NCBI GenBank assembly: GCA_902809985.1
Contig: CADDXC010000001.1
Location: forward strand, 434,001-498,000
DNA: 64,000 bases
Reading direction: 5' to 3'
DNA from: Clostridiaceae bacterium BL-3
GTDB taxonomy: Bacteria > Bacillota > Clostridia > Clostridiales > Clostridiaceae
Under the pieces are notes generated by a model. It was not told where the DNA came from. It saw only the letters and a program-made list of their open reading frames with translations, and did no database searches. Each line of letters opens with the position of its first letter. Position 1 is the first letter of the stretch. The position numbers and the translations under genes were made by a program. Below are positions 52,009-61,227 of this stretch, piece after piece.

Positions 52009-54339
52009 ATGAATAGAGAACTGTCTAAAGAGAAAATTGTATATAATTTCAAATTGGATGATGTGGATTTTAATTTTGACAGTAAAGGGGATTCAGATGA
52101 TAGACTTAAAATTGAATCCGAATACGGGGAAATATATGAAAAAATTAAAGCTTCGTTAAATATAGATAAAGAAGGATATAATATATATATTATAGAAAAT
52201 TTTTCAAAAGATAGGCTTGAAAATATTATGAATTTTATAAGTAAAGTTATAAAAGATAGAAGGGGCATAGAAGATATATGTTATATAGTAATTAAAAATA
52301 GCAAGATGCCTAAAGTGCTGTTTTTACCATCAGGTAAGGGAAAAAAATTAAAATATATGCTAAATAGAATACAAAATTTGTATTTTAAGTGCACTTATGA
52401 ATTCTATAATGATTCTGGAAATAAACAAAAAGAAATTTTGAAGAGAGATCTTCAGATAAAGAGAAATAATTTGATAAATAAAGTTGTGGAGATGTGCGAA
52501 AGTGAAGGGTTTAGCTTAAAAATTACCGAAGGTGGATTTAGCTTTATTCCCCTAAAGGAAAATGGGAAACCAATGAACGAAGAGGAATATGATATGTTAA
52601 AATTAAAGGACAAGGAAGAAATACTGCATAAGGTGGATTTACTCAAAAGTAATACGGAAGAGATACTGGAAAAATTGAAGGTCATTGAACTCGGTCAGAT
52701 TGAAAGAATCAAACTCCTTATAGGTGAATATTATGCAGAAATGACAAAGAAAATTAAAAAAGAGTATTCAGAAATGTTTAATAAAAACGGAGGGGCTTTA
52801 AAATTTTTAGATAAAGTGTGCAGCAATATAGAAAATGAAATAAAAGATATTTATTCTATAAATTATGAAGATGACAAGGAAAATATAATGAGGATAATTT
52901 ATAGATATTCAGTAAATGTATTGGTGGATAACAGTGATAGGGATAGACCTCCAATAATATTTGAAGAAGATCCGAGTATTGGCAATTTACTTGGAAGTAT
53001 AGAATATGAAAATAAGAATGGAAATTATATTACAGATGTCAGTCTTATTACTCCAGGATCGATTTTAAAAGCTAATGGAGGATGTCTAATACTTCGGGTA
53101 AGTGATCTTTTAAATAATAAGGGGGCCTATTATTATCTAAAAAAATCCATTATAAGCGGTAGAGTTGATTTAAACTACAATAGAGGGTATTTGGAATTAT
53201 TGTCTTTAAGTGGATTAAAACCAGAACCTATAAAGTTTAGTGAAAGGATAATACTTATAGGGGACTATAAAACCTACGATTTATTGTATAAATATGATGA
53301 AGATTTTAAAAATATGTTTAAATTAAAGGGAGAGCACAGATCCCTTTTAAAGATAGACAAGGATACAAAGGCAATATTTCTGGAAAAAGTTTTTTCAATA
53401 TATAAGAACAATGGACTTCATCCCATTAATGAGAGTGCAATAAGAGAACTTGCCAAGGTATTATCGAAAGAGGCTGAAGATAGAAATAAATTGTTTATGG
53501 ATGACTATGAGCTGGAGAGAATTTTGATGCTTTCCGACAATAGAGTTTCTGAAGCGGGAAAAGAGGTTATTGATAAAAGTGATATTCTAGATGTGGTTTA
53601 TGAGGAGGAACTGGTAGAAAAGCAGATAGATGACATGTATAGAGAAGGACAGATATATATAGATGTAAAGGAAAAGGTAGTGGGTCAGGTAAATGCACTT
53701 TCTATAATAAGCACAGGTTACTTCAGCCTGGGCAAACCTGTGAAGATAACCTGTACTTGCCTGCAGGGCAGTGGAAACATTGTGGATATTCAAAAAGAAA
53801 GTGATTTAAGCGGCAAAATTCACAATAAATCAGTAAATATTTTAAACGGATGCATAAAAAAATTAATAGGCGGCTATGGCAAAGTCCCTGTGGATTTTTA
53901 TCTTAGTTTTGAACAGACATATGGTAAAATAGATGGCGACAGTGCTTCTGTAGCAGAAGTTTTAAGCATTATTTCTGCCCTTACTAAAGTTGGGATTAAA
54001 CAAAATATAGCGGTAACAGGTTCTATAAATCAATTTGGAGAAGTACAGCCCATAGGGGGTGTAAATGAAAAAATAGAGGGATTTTTTAAAATATGCAAAA
54101 TACTGGATAATACAATTGGAAAGGGAGTCCTAATACCCTGGGCAAATACCAGGGGGCTGGTACTAAAGGATGAAGTGGAACAGGAAATAATGAAAGATAA
54201 TTTTCATATTTATTATATGCACAATTTAAAAGATGCAGTGGAAATCCTTATGGAAACAGATTATGATGATGTGATTTTGGAAGCCAAGAGAGAATTGAAA
54301 AAATATCTGTCTGGAAAAGAAAAACGAAAAAACAGCTGA
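52009..54339 (+). CDS. Lon-family protease, LonB/YcbZ-like
   Basis: Protein of 776 aa with AAAAGGAGGAAG before the ATG. The AAA_32-type middle has 'IGNLLGSIEYENKNGNYITD', 'SLITPGSILKANGGCLILRV'. The C-terminal Lon protease domain has the catalytic Ser in 'KIDGDSASVAEVLSII' and Lys in 'IGGVNEKIEGFFKICK'. I see no canonical GxxGxGKT Walker A in the N-terminal part, as in other proteins of this branch, so ATP use may be weak or absent. A helix-rich insert lies about 200-280. It is a single gene. Confidence 0.85.
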   Translation: MNRELSKEKIVYNFKLDDVDFNFDSKGDSDDRLKIESEYGEIYEKIKASLNIDKEGYNIYIIENFSKDRLENIMNFISKVIKDRRGIEDICYIVIKNSKMPKVLFLPSGKGKKLKYMLNRIQNLYFKCTYEFYNDSGNKQKEILKRDLQIKRNNLINKVVEMCESEGFSLKITEGGFSFIPLKENGKPMNEEEYDMLKLKDKEEILHKVDLLKSNTEEILEKLKVIELGQIERIKLLIGEYYAEMTKKIKKEYSEMFNKNGGALKFLDKVCSNIENEIKDIYSINYEDDKENIMRIIYRYSVNVLVDNSDRDRPPIIFEEDPSIGNLLGSIEYENKNGNYITDVSLITPGSILKANGGCLILRVSDLLNNKGAYYYLKKSIISGRVDLNYNRGYLELLSLSGLKPEPIKFSERIILIGDYKTYDLLYKYDEDFKNMFKLKGEHRSLLKIDKDTKAIFLEKVFSIYKNNGLHPINESAIRELAKVLSKEAEDRNKLFMDDYELERILMLSDNRVSEAGKEVIDKSDILDVVYEEELVEKQIDDMYREGQIYIDVKEKVVGQVNALSIISTGYFSLGKPVKITCTCLQGSGNIVDIQKESDLSGKIHNKSVNILNGCIKKLIGGYGKVPVDFYLSFEQTYGKIDGDSASVAEVLSIISALTKVGIKQNIAVTGSINQFGEVQPIGGVNEKIEGFFKICKILDNTIGKGVLIPWANTRGLVLKDEVEQEIMKDNFHIYYMHNLKDAVEILMETDYDDVILEAKRELKKYLSGKEKRKNS

Positions 54340-54346
54340 TGAAAAA

Positions 54347-54386
54347 TGCAGTAGGTTTACAAGAGTAAATCTACTGCAAATATTTT
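54347..54386. terminator. Terminator between the Lon-like gene and ychF
   Basis: TGCAGTAGGTTTAC (54347-54360) pairs with GTAAATCTACTGCA (54365-54378) with one G-T pair and a 4-base loop, followed by AATATTTT. The two genes converge here. Confidence 0.75.
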
Positions 54387-54401
54387 AGCTGGGTTAATTT
54401 G

Positions 54402-55499
54402 TCAGACGTTAAATCTAAAATTCACTACGTCTCCATCCTGCATCACATAATCCTTACCTTCCAGTCTGTAATAGCCTTTCTCTTTTGCGGCAGCTTCTGA
54501 ACCACATTCTATGAGTTTATCGTAGGATATGATCTCAGCTCTTATAAAGCCCTTTTGTATATCCGTGTGTATTTTACCGGCAGCTTCAGGAGCTTTTGTA
54601 CCCTGTTTTATAGTCCAGGCCCTTACTTCTTTTTCACCAGCAGTTAAAAAGCTTATAAGTCCTAGAAGTTTGTAGCTGGCATTTATCAGTTTATCAAGTC
54701 CAGCTTCCTCTAGACCGTATTCTTTTAACATTTCTGATTTCTCATCTTCCTCCAGGGTGGAGAGTTCCTCTTCTATTTTTGCAGATATAATGACTACCTG
54801 CGAACTTTCATTTTTTGCATATTCTTTTACTTTTTTTACGAATTTATTTTCTGCATTTCCAGAAGTCAAATCCTCTTCTGAAATATTGGCTACATAAAGT
54901 ACCGGTTTGGTAGTGAGCAAAAAAAATCCCTTTACAAGTTCAGCCTCATCTTCGGTCAATTTCATAGTCCGTACAGGTTTACCTTCCTCTAAATGTTTTT
55001 TTATTTTTAACATGAAAGCATATTGTGTTTTGGATTCTTTATCTCCACCTTTAGCTAGTTTGGATATTTTTTCTATTCTCCTGTCCATAACTTCTATATC
55101 TGAAAATATGAGTTCTAAGTTTACAGTTTCAATATCTCTTATAGGATCCACACTGCCATCTACATGAACCACATTTTCATCTTCAAAGCATCTCACTACG
55201 TGAACTATGGCTTCAACTTCTCTTATATGGGATAAAAATTTATTTCCAAGGCCTTCACCTTTGCTGGCGCCCTTTACCAGTCCTGCTATATCATAGAATT
55301 CAATAGCCGTGTAGACCTTTTTTTTCGAATTATACATTTTTTCAAGTACGTCCAGTCTTCTGTCCGGCACACTAACTACTCCTATATTTGGCTCTATGGT
55401 GCAAAATGGATAGTTAGCAGATTCTGCACCTGCTTTTGTTATTGCATTGAATAGAGTACTTTTCCCCACATTTGGCAGTCCTACAATTCCAAGTTTCAT
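54402..55499 (-). CDS. ychF: Redox-regulated ATPase YchF (Obg family)
   Basis: Protein of 365 aa, exact family length. P-loop 'GIVGLPNVGKSTLFNAIT', switch region 'NYPFCTIEPNIGVVSVPDRR', 'YDIAGLVKGASKGEGLGNKF' and the C-terminal TGS domain 'FLTAGEKEVRAWTIKQGTKA'. The G4 motif is NISEED-like rather than NKxD, in line with ATP preference. It binds ribosomes and affects stress and translation. AGGAAGGG lies upstream. Confidence 0.96.
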   Translation of the reverse strand: MKLGIVGLPNVGKSTLFNAITKAGAESANYPFCTIEPNIGVVSVPDRRLDVLEKMYNSKKKVYTAIEFYDIAGLVKGASKGEGLGNKFLSHIREVEAIVHVVRCFEDENVVHVDGSVDPIRDIETVNLELIFSDIEVMDRRIEKISKLAKGGDKESKTQYAFMLKIKKHLEEGKPVRTMKLTEDEAELVKGFFLLTTKPVLYVANISEEDLTSGNAENKFVKKVKEYAKNESSQVVIISAKIEEELSTLEEDEKSEMLKEYGLEEAGLDKLINASYKLLGLISFLTAGEKEVRAWTIKQGTKAPEAAGKIHTDIQKGFIRAEIISYDKLIECGSEAAAKEKGYYRLEGKDYVMQDGDVVNFRFNV

Positions 55500-55748
55500 C
55501 TATGTACATTCCCTTCCTAAAATTATAATTGACTAAATATAAAATCCTTTCTAAATTATACTCTACAGAAAATATTATTTCAATGAAAGAGACAGCCTAT
55601 AGATTAAATTACTCTATACTTAATGGAATATTTTTCAAAAAAATGCGGTAAAATTTTGTGAAAATCTACAATTTAATAGATTTAAAAAATATATTAAAAT
55701 TGCGTAAAAAAGAAGGAATTTTAATGTTAATATAGAAATAGATAATTG

Positions 55749-55772
55749 GTGGTTTGAAGTGGTTTAAAGTGG
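55749..55772 (+). promoter_or_regulatory. MraZ-box array upstream of mraZ
   Basis: Three GTGG boxes at 55749, 55759 and 55769, spaced exactly 10 bp (GTGGTTTGAA, GTGGTTTAAA, GTGGAGTAAA), lie 28-51 bases before the mraZ start. MraZ proteins of several bacteria bind repeated GTGG-type boxes at one-turn spacing and repress their own dcw operon. The array sits between the likely promoter and the ribosome site. Confidence 0.75.
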
Positions 55773-55799
55773 AGTAAAATAACAGTGAGAGGTGCAGTG

Positions 55800-56228
55800 A
55801 TGTTTTTAGGTGAGTATGAACATGCTCTAGACGGTAAGAAGAGAATAATTATACCTTCTAAGTTTAGGGAAGAATTAGGGCCAAAGTTCATATTGACTAA
55901 GGGTTTAGACGGTTGTCTCTATGCTTTTCCACTTTGTGAATGGCATGTGTTGGAGGAAAAATTAAAAAGCCTTCCATTTACCAATAAAAACGCCAGGGCT
56001 TTTGTGAGGTTTTTTTTCTCCGGTGCGAATGAAATGGAACCTGATAAACAGGGAAGAATTGTCATGCCGCAGCCCCTTTTGGAATATGCAAGTATAAATA
56101 GGGAAATAGTGAGCATAGGGGTATCAAATAGAATAGAGATATGGAGTAGAGAAGGCTGGCAGGAATACAATAATTCCAATATAGACTTTGACAACATAGC
56201 AGAGCAGCTAAGTGAACTTGGAATATAG
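55800..56228 (+). CDS. mraZ: Transcriptional regulator MraZ
   Basis: Protein of 142 aa from the ATG at 55800 (GAGAGGTG upstream), giving the standard start '[20 protein letters not shown]'. Two SpoVT/AbrB-like halves with the DxKGR motif variants '[10 protein letters not shown]' and '[17 protein letters not shown]'. It forms a ring that binds repeated boxes upstream of its own gene and controls the division and cell-wall cluster. The GTGG array in front of it fits autoregulation. Confidence 0.95.
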   Translation: MFLGEYEHALDGKKRIIIPSKFREELGPKFILTKGLDGCLYAFPLCEWHVLEEKLKSLPFTNKNARAFVRFFFSGANEMEPDKQGRIVMPQPLLEYASINREIVSIGVSNRIEIWSREGWQEYNNSNIDFDNIAEQLSELGI

Positions 56229-56248
56229 CAAAGTGGAGGACATATTTT

Positions 56249-57178
56249 ATGAAATTTAGGCATGTACCTGTACTTTTACAGGAAACTATAGATAGTTTAA
56301 ATATTAAAGAAAATGGAATTTATGTGGATTGTACATTGGGAGGAGGGGGACATTCAAAAGAGATATTAAAGAGGATATCTGAAAATGGAAAACTTATAGG
56401 AATTGATGAGGATATTTCAGCAATTAAAGCTGCAAAAGAAAATCTTAAGGAATTTAAAAATGTGACTTATGTTTGCAGCAATTTTTATTATATAAAAGAG
56501 ATTTTAAGTGAACTTAAGGTAAATAGTGTAGATGGGATACTTATGGATCTAGGAGTTTCCTCTTATCAGCTGGATAATCCAGAGAGGGGATTTAGCTATA
56601 TGAAGGATGCCCCGCTGGATATGAGGATGAATAGAGATAGCTCTCTTTCTGCCTATGAAGTGGTAAATGGATATGAAAGAGAAGAACTTTATAGAGTTTT
56701 GAAAGACTATGGTGAAGAGAAATTTGCCAATAGGATAGCAGATTTTATAGTGAGGGAAAGGGAAAAGAATCCGATAAATACGACTCTGGAGCTTGTGAAT
56801 ATAATAAAGAGGGCCGTACCTTTAAAATTTCAAAGAGATGGTCATCCGGCAAAGAGAACCTTTCAAGGTATACGTATAGAGGTTAATAAAGAGCTTAAGA
56901 TACTTGATAGGGCGTTGGAGGACAGTGTGGAGAAACTGAAGGCAGGAGGAAGAATATCGGTTATAACTTTTCACTCACTGGAGGACAGGATAGTGAAATC
57001 TAAATTCAGGAATCTGGAAAACCCATGCACATGCCCGCCAAATTTTCCAATTTGTGTGTGCAATAAAAAACCTGTTGTAAAGATTATAAATAAGAAACCA
57101 ATAATACCTGCACAGGAGGAAAAAGAAAAAAATCCGAGGAGTAAGAGTTCTAAATTGAGAACAGCTGAAAAAATTTAG
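56249..57178 (+). CDS. rsmH: 16S rRNA (cytosine(1402)-N(4))-methyltransferase RsmH
   Basis: Protein of 309 aa. '[20 protein letters not shown]' at the start, SAM-binding '[20 protein letters not shown]', '[20 protein letters not shown]', 'PLDMRMN', and the C-terminal '[19 protein letters not shown]' identify MraW/RsmH, which methylates C1402 of 16S rRNA. It follows mraZ by 20 bases as in nearly all dcw clusters. Confidence 0.97.
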   Translation: MKFRHVPVLLQETIDSLNIKENGIYVDCTLGGGGHSKEILKRISENGKLIGIDEDISAIKAAKENLKEFKNVTYVCSNFYYIKEILSELKVNSVDGILMDLGVSSYQLDNPERGFSYMKDAPLDMRMNRDSSLSAYEVVNGYEREELYRVLKDYGEEKFANRIADFIVREREKNPINTTLELVNIIKRAVPLKFQRDGHPAKRTFQGIRIEVNKELKILDRALEDSVEKLKAGGRISVITFHSLEDRIVKSKFRNLENPCTCPPNFPICVCNKKPVVKIINKKPIIPAQEEKEKNPRSKSSKLRTAEKI

Positions 57179-57205
57179 TTCTAAAGTTTATGTGGGGTGA
57201 ATAAA

Positions 57206-57685
57206 GTGATAGTGATGAATGAAGAAAATATAATAAATGGCAACGCTGCACTACAGCCAGAATATAAACCTTATAGAAAACATAGCAATAAGATACATAA
57301 AAAGAAGGATGTAAATAGACAGGCAAAGGTAAAAAAGAAACTTAAAGTGATTTTAAATATCTGTGTGTTTTTTGTAGTTGGGTTAACTCTCATATATAGA
57401 TATTCGATAATATATAATATGCAAACTGAGTTGAATTCGGTGGAAAGTAATATAAGTGATATTAATAGACAGAATGAAAATTTAACAGTAGAATTGGTGA
57501 AATACAATAATTTAAAATACATAGAGGAAAATGCAATGAATAAACTCAAAATGGTGGTACCGAATAAACAAAATGCAGTTTATATAAATTTAGATAAGCC
57601 GATTATAAAAGCCCAGAAAGATGTGAATGGTATAGAAACACAAAAAGGTATGTTAAATAAGTTGAAGCAATTAATATGGAGGTAA
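57206..57685 (+). CDS. ftsL: Cell division protein FtsL
   Basis: Protein of 159 aa if started at the GTG at 57206, which has GGGGTGA six bases before it; ATG at 57215 and GTG at 57197 are alternatives. It has a basic N-terminal tail, one membrane segment (about 50-70) and an outer leucine-zipper-like coil ('ESNISDINRQNENLTVELVK'). Position between rsmH and the penicillin-binding protein identifies it as the septal FtsL. Sequence conservation is low in this family. Confidence 0.85.
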   Translation: MIVMNEENIINGNAALQPEYKPYRKHSNKIHKKKDVNRQAKVKKKLKVILNICVFFVVGLTLIYRYSIIYNMQTELNSVESNISDINRQNENLTVELVKYNNLKYIEENAMNKLKMVVPNKQNAVYINLDKPIIKAQKDVNGIETQKGMLNKLKQLIWR

Positions 57686-57691
57686 ATTAAT

Positions 57692-59533
57692 TTGTATAAA
57701 AGGGAATATAGGGACAGGGTTATTATCAGAAAAAGAATGATAATTACTTTTAGTTTCCTATTTTTAACTTTCTTTTTATTGGTGTGCAGGATGGGATATG
57801 TAATGATATATAAATCACCACAACTTAAGGCTATGGCTATAGCTCAATGGACAAGCGATGTAAAGATTGATGCGAAGCGTGGAAAAATTCTGGATAGAAA
57901 CGGAAATGAATTAGCTGTAAGTGCTAATGTATATAGAATTGATCTGGACATGAATACTCTTAAGGAAACTATGGAAGAGAAAAAGATATCTGAGGATAAA
58001 TTGGCGGGTGAACTTGCAAGTATTCTTTCTATGGATAAAAGCGATGTGTCTAAAATTTTAAATAAGACGCTGCCCGGGGGACTTCCCATTGGCTCCGCAA
58101 CTTTAAAACGGAGAGTGGAAAAGGATGCGGCGGATAAAGTGAGGAATTTGAATTTAAATGGTATACTGATATCTTCGGATACTAAGAGATATTACCCCAA
58201 TAACAATTTTTTGTCCCAGGTAATGGGACACACTAATTCGGATGGAGTGGGATTAACGGGGGTAGAACTCTATTATAATAAGGAATTGGCCGGAACTCCT
58301 GGCAGTAGAATTGCGGAACTGGATAGGAAAAGTCAGGAGCTGCCCTACACTATTTCCGAATTTACAAAACCTGTAGATGGAAAAGATGTAGTCCTTACTA
58401 TAGATGAGATGATCCAGCATTTTGCAGAAAAGTCGGCCCAGCAGGCTCTTAACGATTATAAGGCAAAGGCAGTTTCTATAGTGGTGATGAATCCTAAAAA
58501 TGGAGAGATACTGGCTATGGCAAACAAGCCTGATTATAATCCAAATGATCCATGGATAAAGGGTGAATCCTATGATGAACTACAAAAAACCTGGAGAAAC
58601 AGGGCGGTCAGTGATACTTTTGAGCCAGGCTCCATATTCAAGGTGGTAACTGCCCAGACTGCGCTGGAAACCAATTCTGTGAGCCCGAATGACACTTTCG
58701 TATGTAATGGAAGTATAACCATAGGCAAGAGAACCATACACTGCTGGAAAAGTTCAGGGCATGGAGTACAAAATTTAGAGGAAATACTAAAAAATTCCTG
58801 TAATGTGGGTTTTGCAGAGCTTGGAAAGAAAATAGGGAAAGAAAAGTTAAATGATTATATACACAAATTTGGATTTGGACAAAAGACAGGTATAGACCTA
58901 CCTGGTGAAGCAAAGGGAATAGTAAAGAAAACACAGGATATTAGTGATATAGATCTTGCAACCATTTCATTTGGCCAGGCCAATACGGTAACTGCAGTTC
59001 AATATTTAAGGGCTTTTAATGCAGTGGCAAATGGTGGAAATCTAATTACTCCCCATGTTATGAAAAAAATAGAGCATTATGATGAAAACAGCGGCATGGA
59101 AATTACAGATAAAACCTATGATGTTAAAGGTAATACCACGAAAATATTGGATTCAAGTAAAGCAGCCCAGCTCAGGGGATACCTGGAAAAGGTTGTTTCA
59201 GACGGAGGAGGTAAAAATGCATTCATAGCCGGCTACCATATAGCTGGTAAAACTGGAACTGCACAAAAAGCTGGAGTTGGAGGATATCAGCCGGGGAAAT
59301 ACGTATCCTCTTTTGTGGGAATGGCGCCGGCAAGTGATCCCAAAATAACAGTGCTGGTATCTGTAGATGAGCCGGATCCATCTAATTACTATGCTGCACA
59401 GACAGCTGCACCGACGGCAAAACAGGTTTTTACAGACTTATTTAATTATCTTGCAATAAAGGGTGATGTAGTGCCGCAGGATACAACTCAAAGCAGTGCT
59501 CAAAATACTTATGATGTCAATCAGGATGATTAA
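57692..59533 (+). CDS. Class B penicillin-binding protein (FtsI / SpoVD type)
   Basis: Protein of 613 aa with a TTG start and GGAGG eight bases before. One membrane segment (about 12-34), a PBP dimerisation domain ('DAKRGKILDRNGNELAVSAN'), then the transpeptidase: Ser314 and Lys317 in 'EPGSIFKVVTA', SxN in 'LKNSCNVGFAE', KTG at about 520 in 'IAGKTGTAQKAG'. It cross-links peptidoglycan at the septum or in spore cortex. It ends soon after the transpeptidase with no PASTA domain, unlike SpoVD of B. subtilis. Confidence 0.92.
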   Translation: MYKREYRDRVIIRKRMIITFSFLFLTFFLLVCRMGYVMIYKSPQLKAMAIAQWTSDVKIDAKRGKILDRNGNELAVSANVYRIDLDMNTLKETMEEKKISEDKLAGELASILSMDKSDVSKILNKTLPGGLPIGSATLKRRVEKDAADKVRNLNLNGILISSDTKRYYPNNNFLSQVMGHTNSDGVGLTGVELYYNKELAGTPGSRIAELDRKSQELPYTISEFTKPVDGKDVVLTIDEMIQHFAEKSAQQALNDYKAKAVSIVVMNPKNGEILAMANKPDYNPNDPWIKGESYDELQKTWRNRAVSDTFEPGSIFKVVTAQTALETNSVSPNDTFVCNGSITIGKRTIHCWKSSGHGVQNLEEILKNSCNVGFAELGKKIGKEKLNDYIHKFGFGQKTGIDLPGEAKGIVKKTQDISDIDLATISFGQANTVTAVQYLRAFNAVANGGNLITPHVMKKIEHYDENSGMEITDKTYDVKGNTTKILDSSKAAQLRGYLEKVVSDGGGKNAFIAGYHIAGKTGTAQKAGVGGYQPGKYVSSFVGMAPASDPKITVLVSVDEPDPSNYYAAQTAAPTAKQVFTDLFNYLAIKGDVVPQDTTQSSAQNTYDVNQDD

Positions 59534-59696
59534 GTTTTGCTTTACATGCAGCATCTTAGAAATTATAATAAAATAGATCAAGTGGTGAAAATTAATGTAG
59601 GGCATGCGATATTATTATAATGAGAATATTGCATGCCAATGCTATGTGTAAAACATATGCATTTTGTATATAATTTGTAACTAGGGAGTTGATATT

Positions 59697-61154
59697 ATGA
59701 ATTTAAAAAAGTTATTGGACAATGTGGAATATAAAATTATCAGGGGAAATAATGATTTGGACATAAGGGAGATACAGTATGATTCAAGAAAAATAGAAAA
59801 AGGGGATGTTTTTGTATGCATTCGTGGATATGTTACTGACGGCCATAGATATATAGGCAATGCCTGTAAGAATGGAGCTTCGGCAGTAGTGTTGAGTGAA
59901 GATGTAGAATCTATGCCCCAATGTACTGTAATAAAGGTAAAAGACACCAGAAAGGCACTTGCGCTTATGGCCTCCAATTACTATGGAAATCCTTCAAAAA
60001 AAATGAAAATAATAGGGGTGACAGGTACAAATGGCAAGACCACATCCACCTTTATGGTGAAATCCATACTGGAAGCTGCAGGTTATAAGGTAGGTCTTAT
60101 AGGAACTATTTCCAATTATATAGGAGATAAAAAAATACCTTCTCATAGAACTACTCCGGAATCTCTGGAACTTCAGAAATTGTTTGGACAGATGGTGAAA
60201 GAGTCCGTTGATTACTGTGTTATGGAAACCTCTTCTCATTCACTCTATCTGGATAGGACATATGGAGTCAAATTCTGTGAGGCAATATTTACAAATTTAA
60301 CAAGAGATCACCTTGACTTTCATAAAACCTTTGAAAATTATTATAGGGCAAAGTTGATTCTGTTTCAAAATGCATTCAATTCCATAATAAATGTTGATGA
60401 CAGTTATGGCGAGAGAGTATACAGGGATGCTCCGGGACATAAAGTGACCTATGCCATAGACAGGCAGGCTGATGTACGTGGCAGTAATTTGAATGTACAT
60501 TCAAGGGGAATAAACTTTAATGTCAGTTATGAAGGAAGTACAGAGTCTGTAAATTTAAATATACCAGGCAAATACAATGCCATGAATGCCCTGGGAAGTG
60601 CAGCAGCTTGTTTGTGTGAGGGGATAGATCTGGGTACTGTGAAAAAAGGACTTGAGTCCATGGAAGCTGTACCGGGAAGGTGTGAAATAGTTACCAAACC
60701 CTATGATCTGGGATATGAGGTTGTAGTGGATTTTGCCCATACTCCCGATGGACTGGAGAATATACTGAAAACCGCCAGAGAATTTACTGCGGGAAAGCTT
60801 ATATGTGTATTTGGATGCGGTGGTGACAGGGACAATACCAAAAGGCCAATAATGGGTAAAATAGGTACGGAACTCTCTGATTTTGCAGTTATAACTTCGG
60901 ATAATCCCAGAACAGAAGAGCCTATGTCCATAATAGATGAAATATTGTCTGGAGTAAAAAAGAACAATTATACTGTTATTGAAAACAGGAGAGAGGCAAT
61001 AAAAGAAGCCATGAAGATGGCGGGTAAGGGAGATGTGGTCGTTATAGCAGGAAAGGGACATGAAACTTATCAGATTCTTAAAGGCAAGACCATACATTTT
61101 GATGAAAGAGAAGTAGTGGCAGATATTGTAAGAGAATTGACGATTGGCGATTGA
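59697..61154 (+). CDS. murE: UDP-MurNAc-tripeptide synthetase MurE (meso-DAP type)
   Basis: Protein of 485 aa, normal length. ATP site '[20 protein letters not shown]', '[18 protein letters not shown]', '[13 protein letters not shown]', and the substrate-choice motif DNPR in '[12 protein letters not shown]', which marks addition of meso-diaminopimelate. It uses UDP-MurNAc-L-Ala-D-Glu, DAP and ATP in the cytoplasm. A 163-bp AT-rich spacer separates it from the penicillin-binding protein. Confidence 0.97.
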   Translation: MNLKKLLDNVEYKIIRGNNDLDIREIQYDSRKIEKGDVFVCIRGYVTDGHRYIGNACKNGASAVVLSEDVESMPQCTVIKVKDTRKALALMASNYYGNPSKKMKIIGVTGTNGKTTSTFMVKSILEAAGYKVGLIGTISNYIGDKKIPSHRTTPESLELQKLFGQMVKESVDYCVMETSSHSLYLDRTYGVKFCEAIFTNLTRDHLDFHKTFENYYRAKLILFQNAFNSIINVDDSYGERVYRDAPGHKVTYAIDRQADVRGSNLNVHSRGINFNVSYEGSTESVNLNIPGKYNAMNALGSAAACLCEGIDLGTVKKGLESMEAVPGRCEIVTKPYDLGYEVVVDFAHTPDGLENILKTAREFTAGKLICVFGCGGDRDNTKRPIMGKIGTELSDFAVITSDNPRTEEPMSIIDEILSGVKKNNYTVIENRREAIKEAMKMAGKGDVVVIAGKGHETYQILKGKTIHFDEREVVADIVRELTIGD

Positions 61155-61211
61155 CAGTGCACAACTGCAATGGTAAATCGTTAATTGTGAACTGTGCATT
61201 GTGAATTGAAA
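61155..61211 (+). repeat. Dispersed repeat, tail only
   Basis: gttaattgtgaactgtgcat and tgtgaattga reproduce the ATTGTG tail of the hairpin repeat without the hairpin. They lie in the 73-bp gap between murE and murF and end just before the murF ribosome site. Confidence 0.6.
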
Positions 61212-61227
61212 AAGGGAGGTGTCAATT

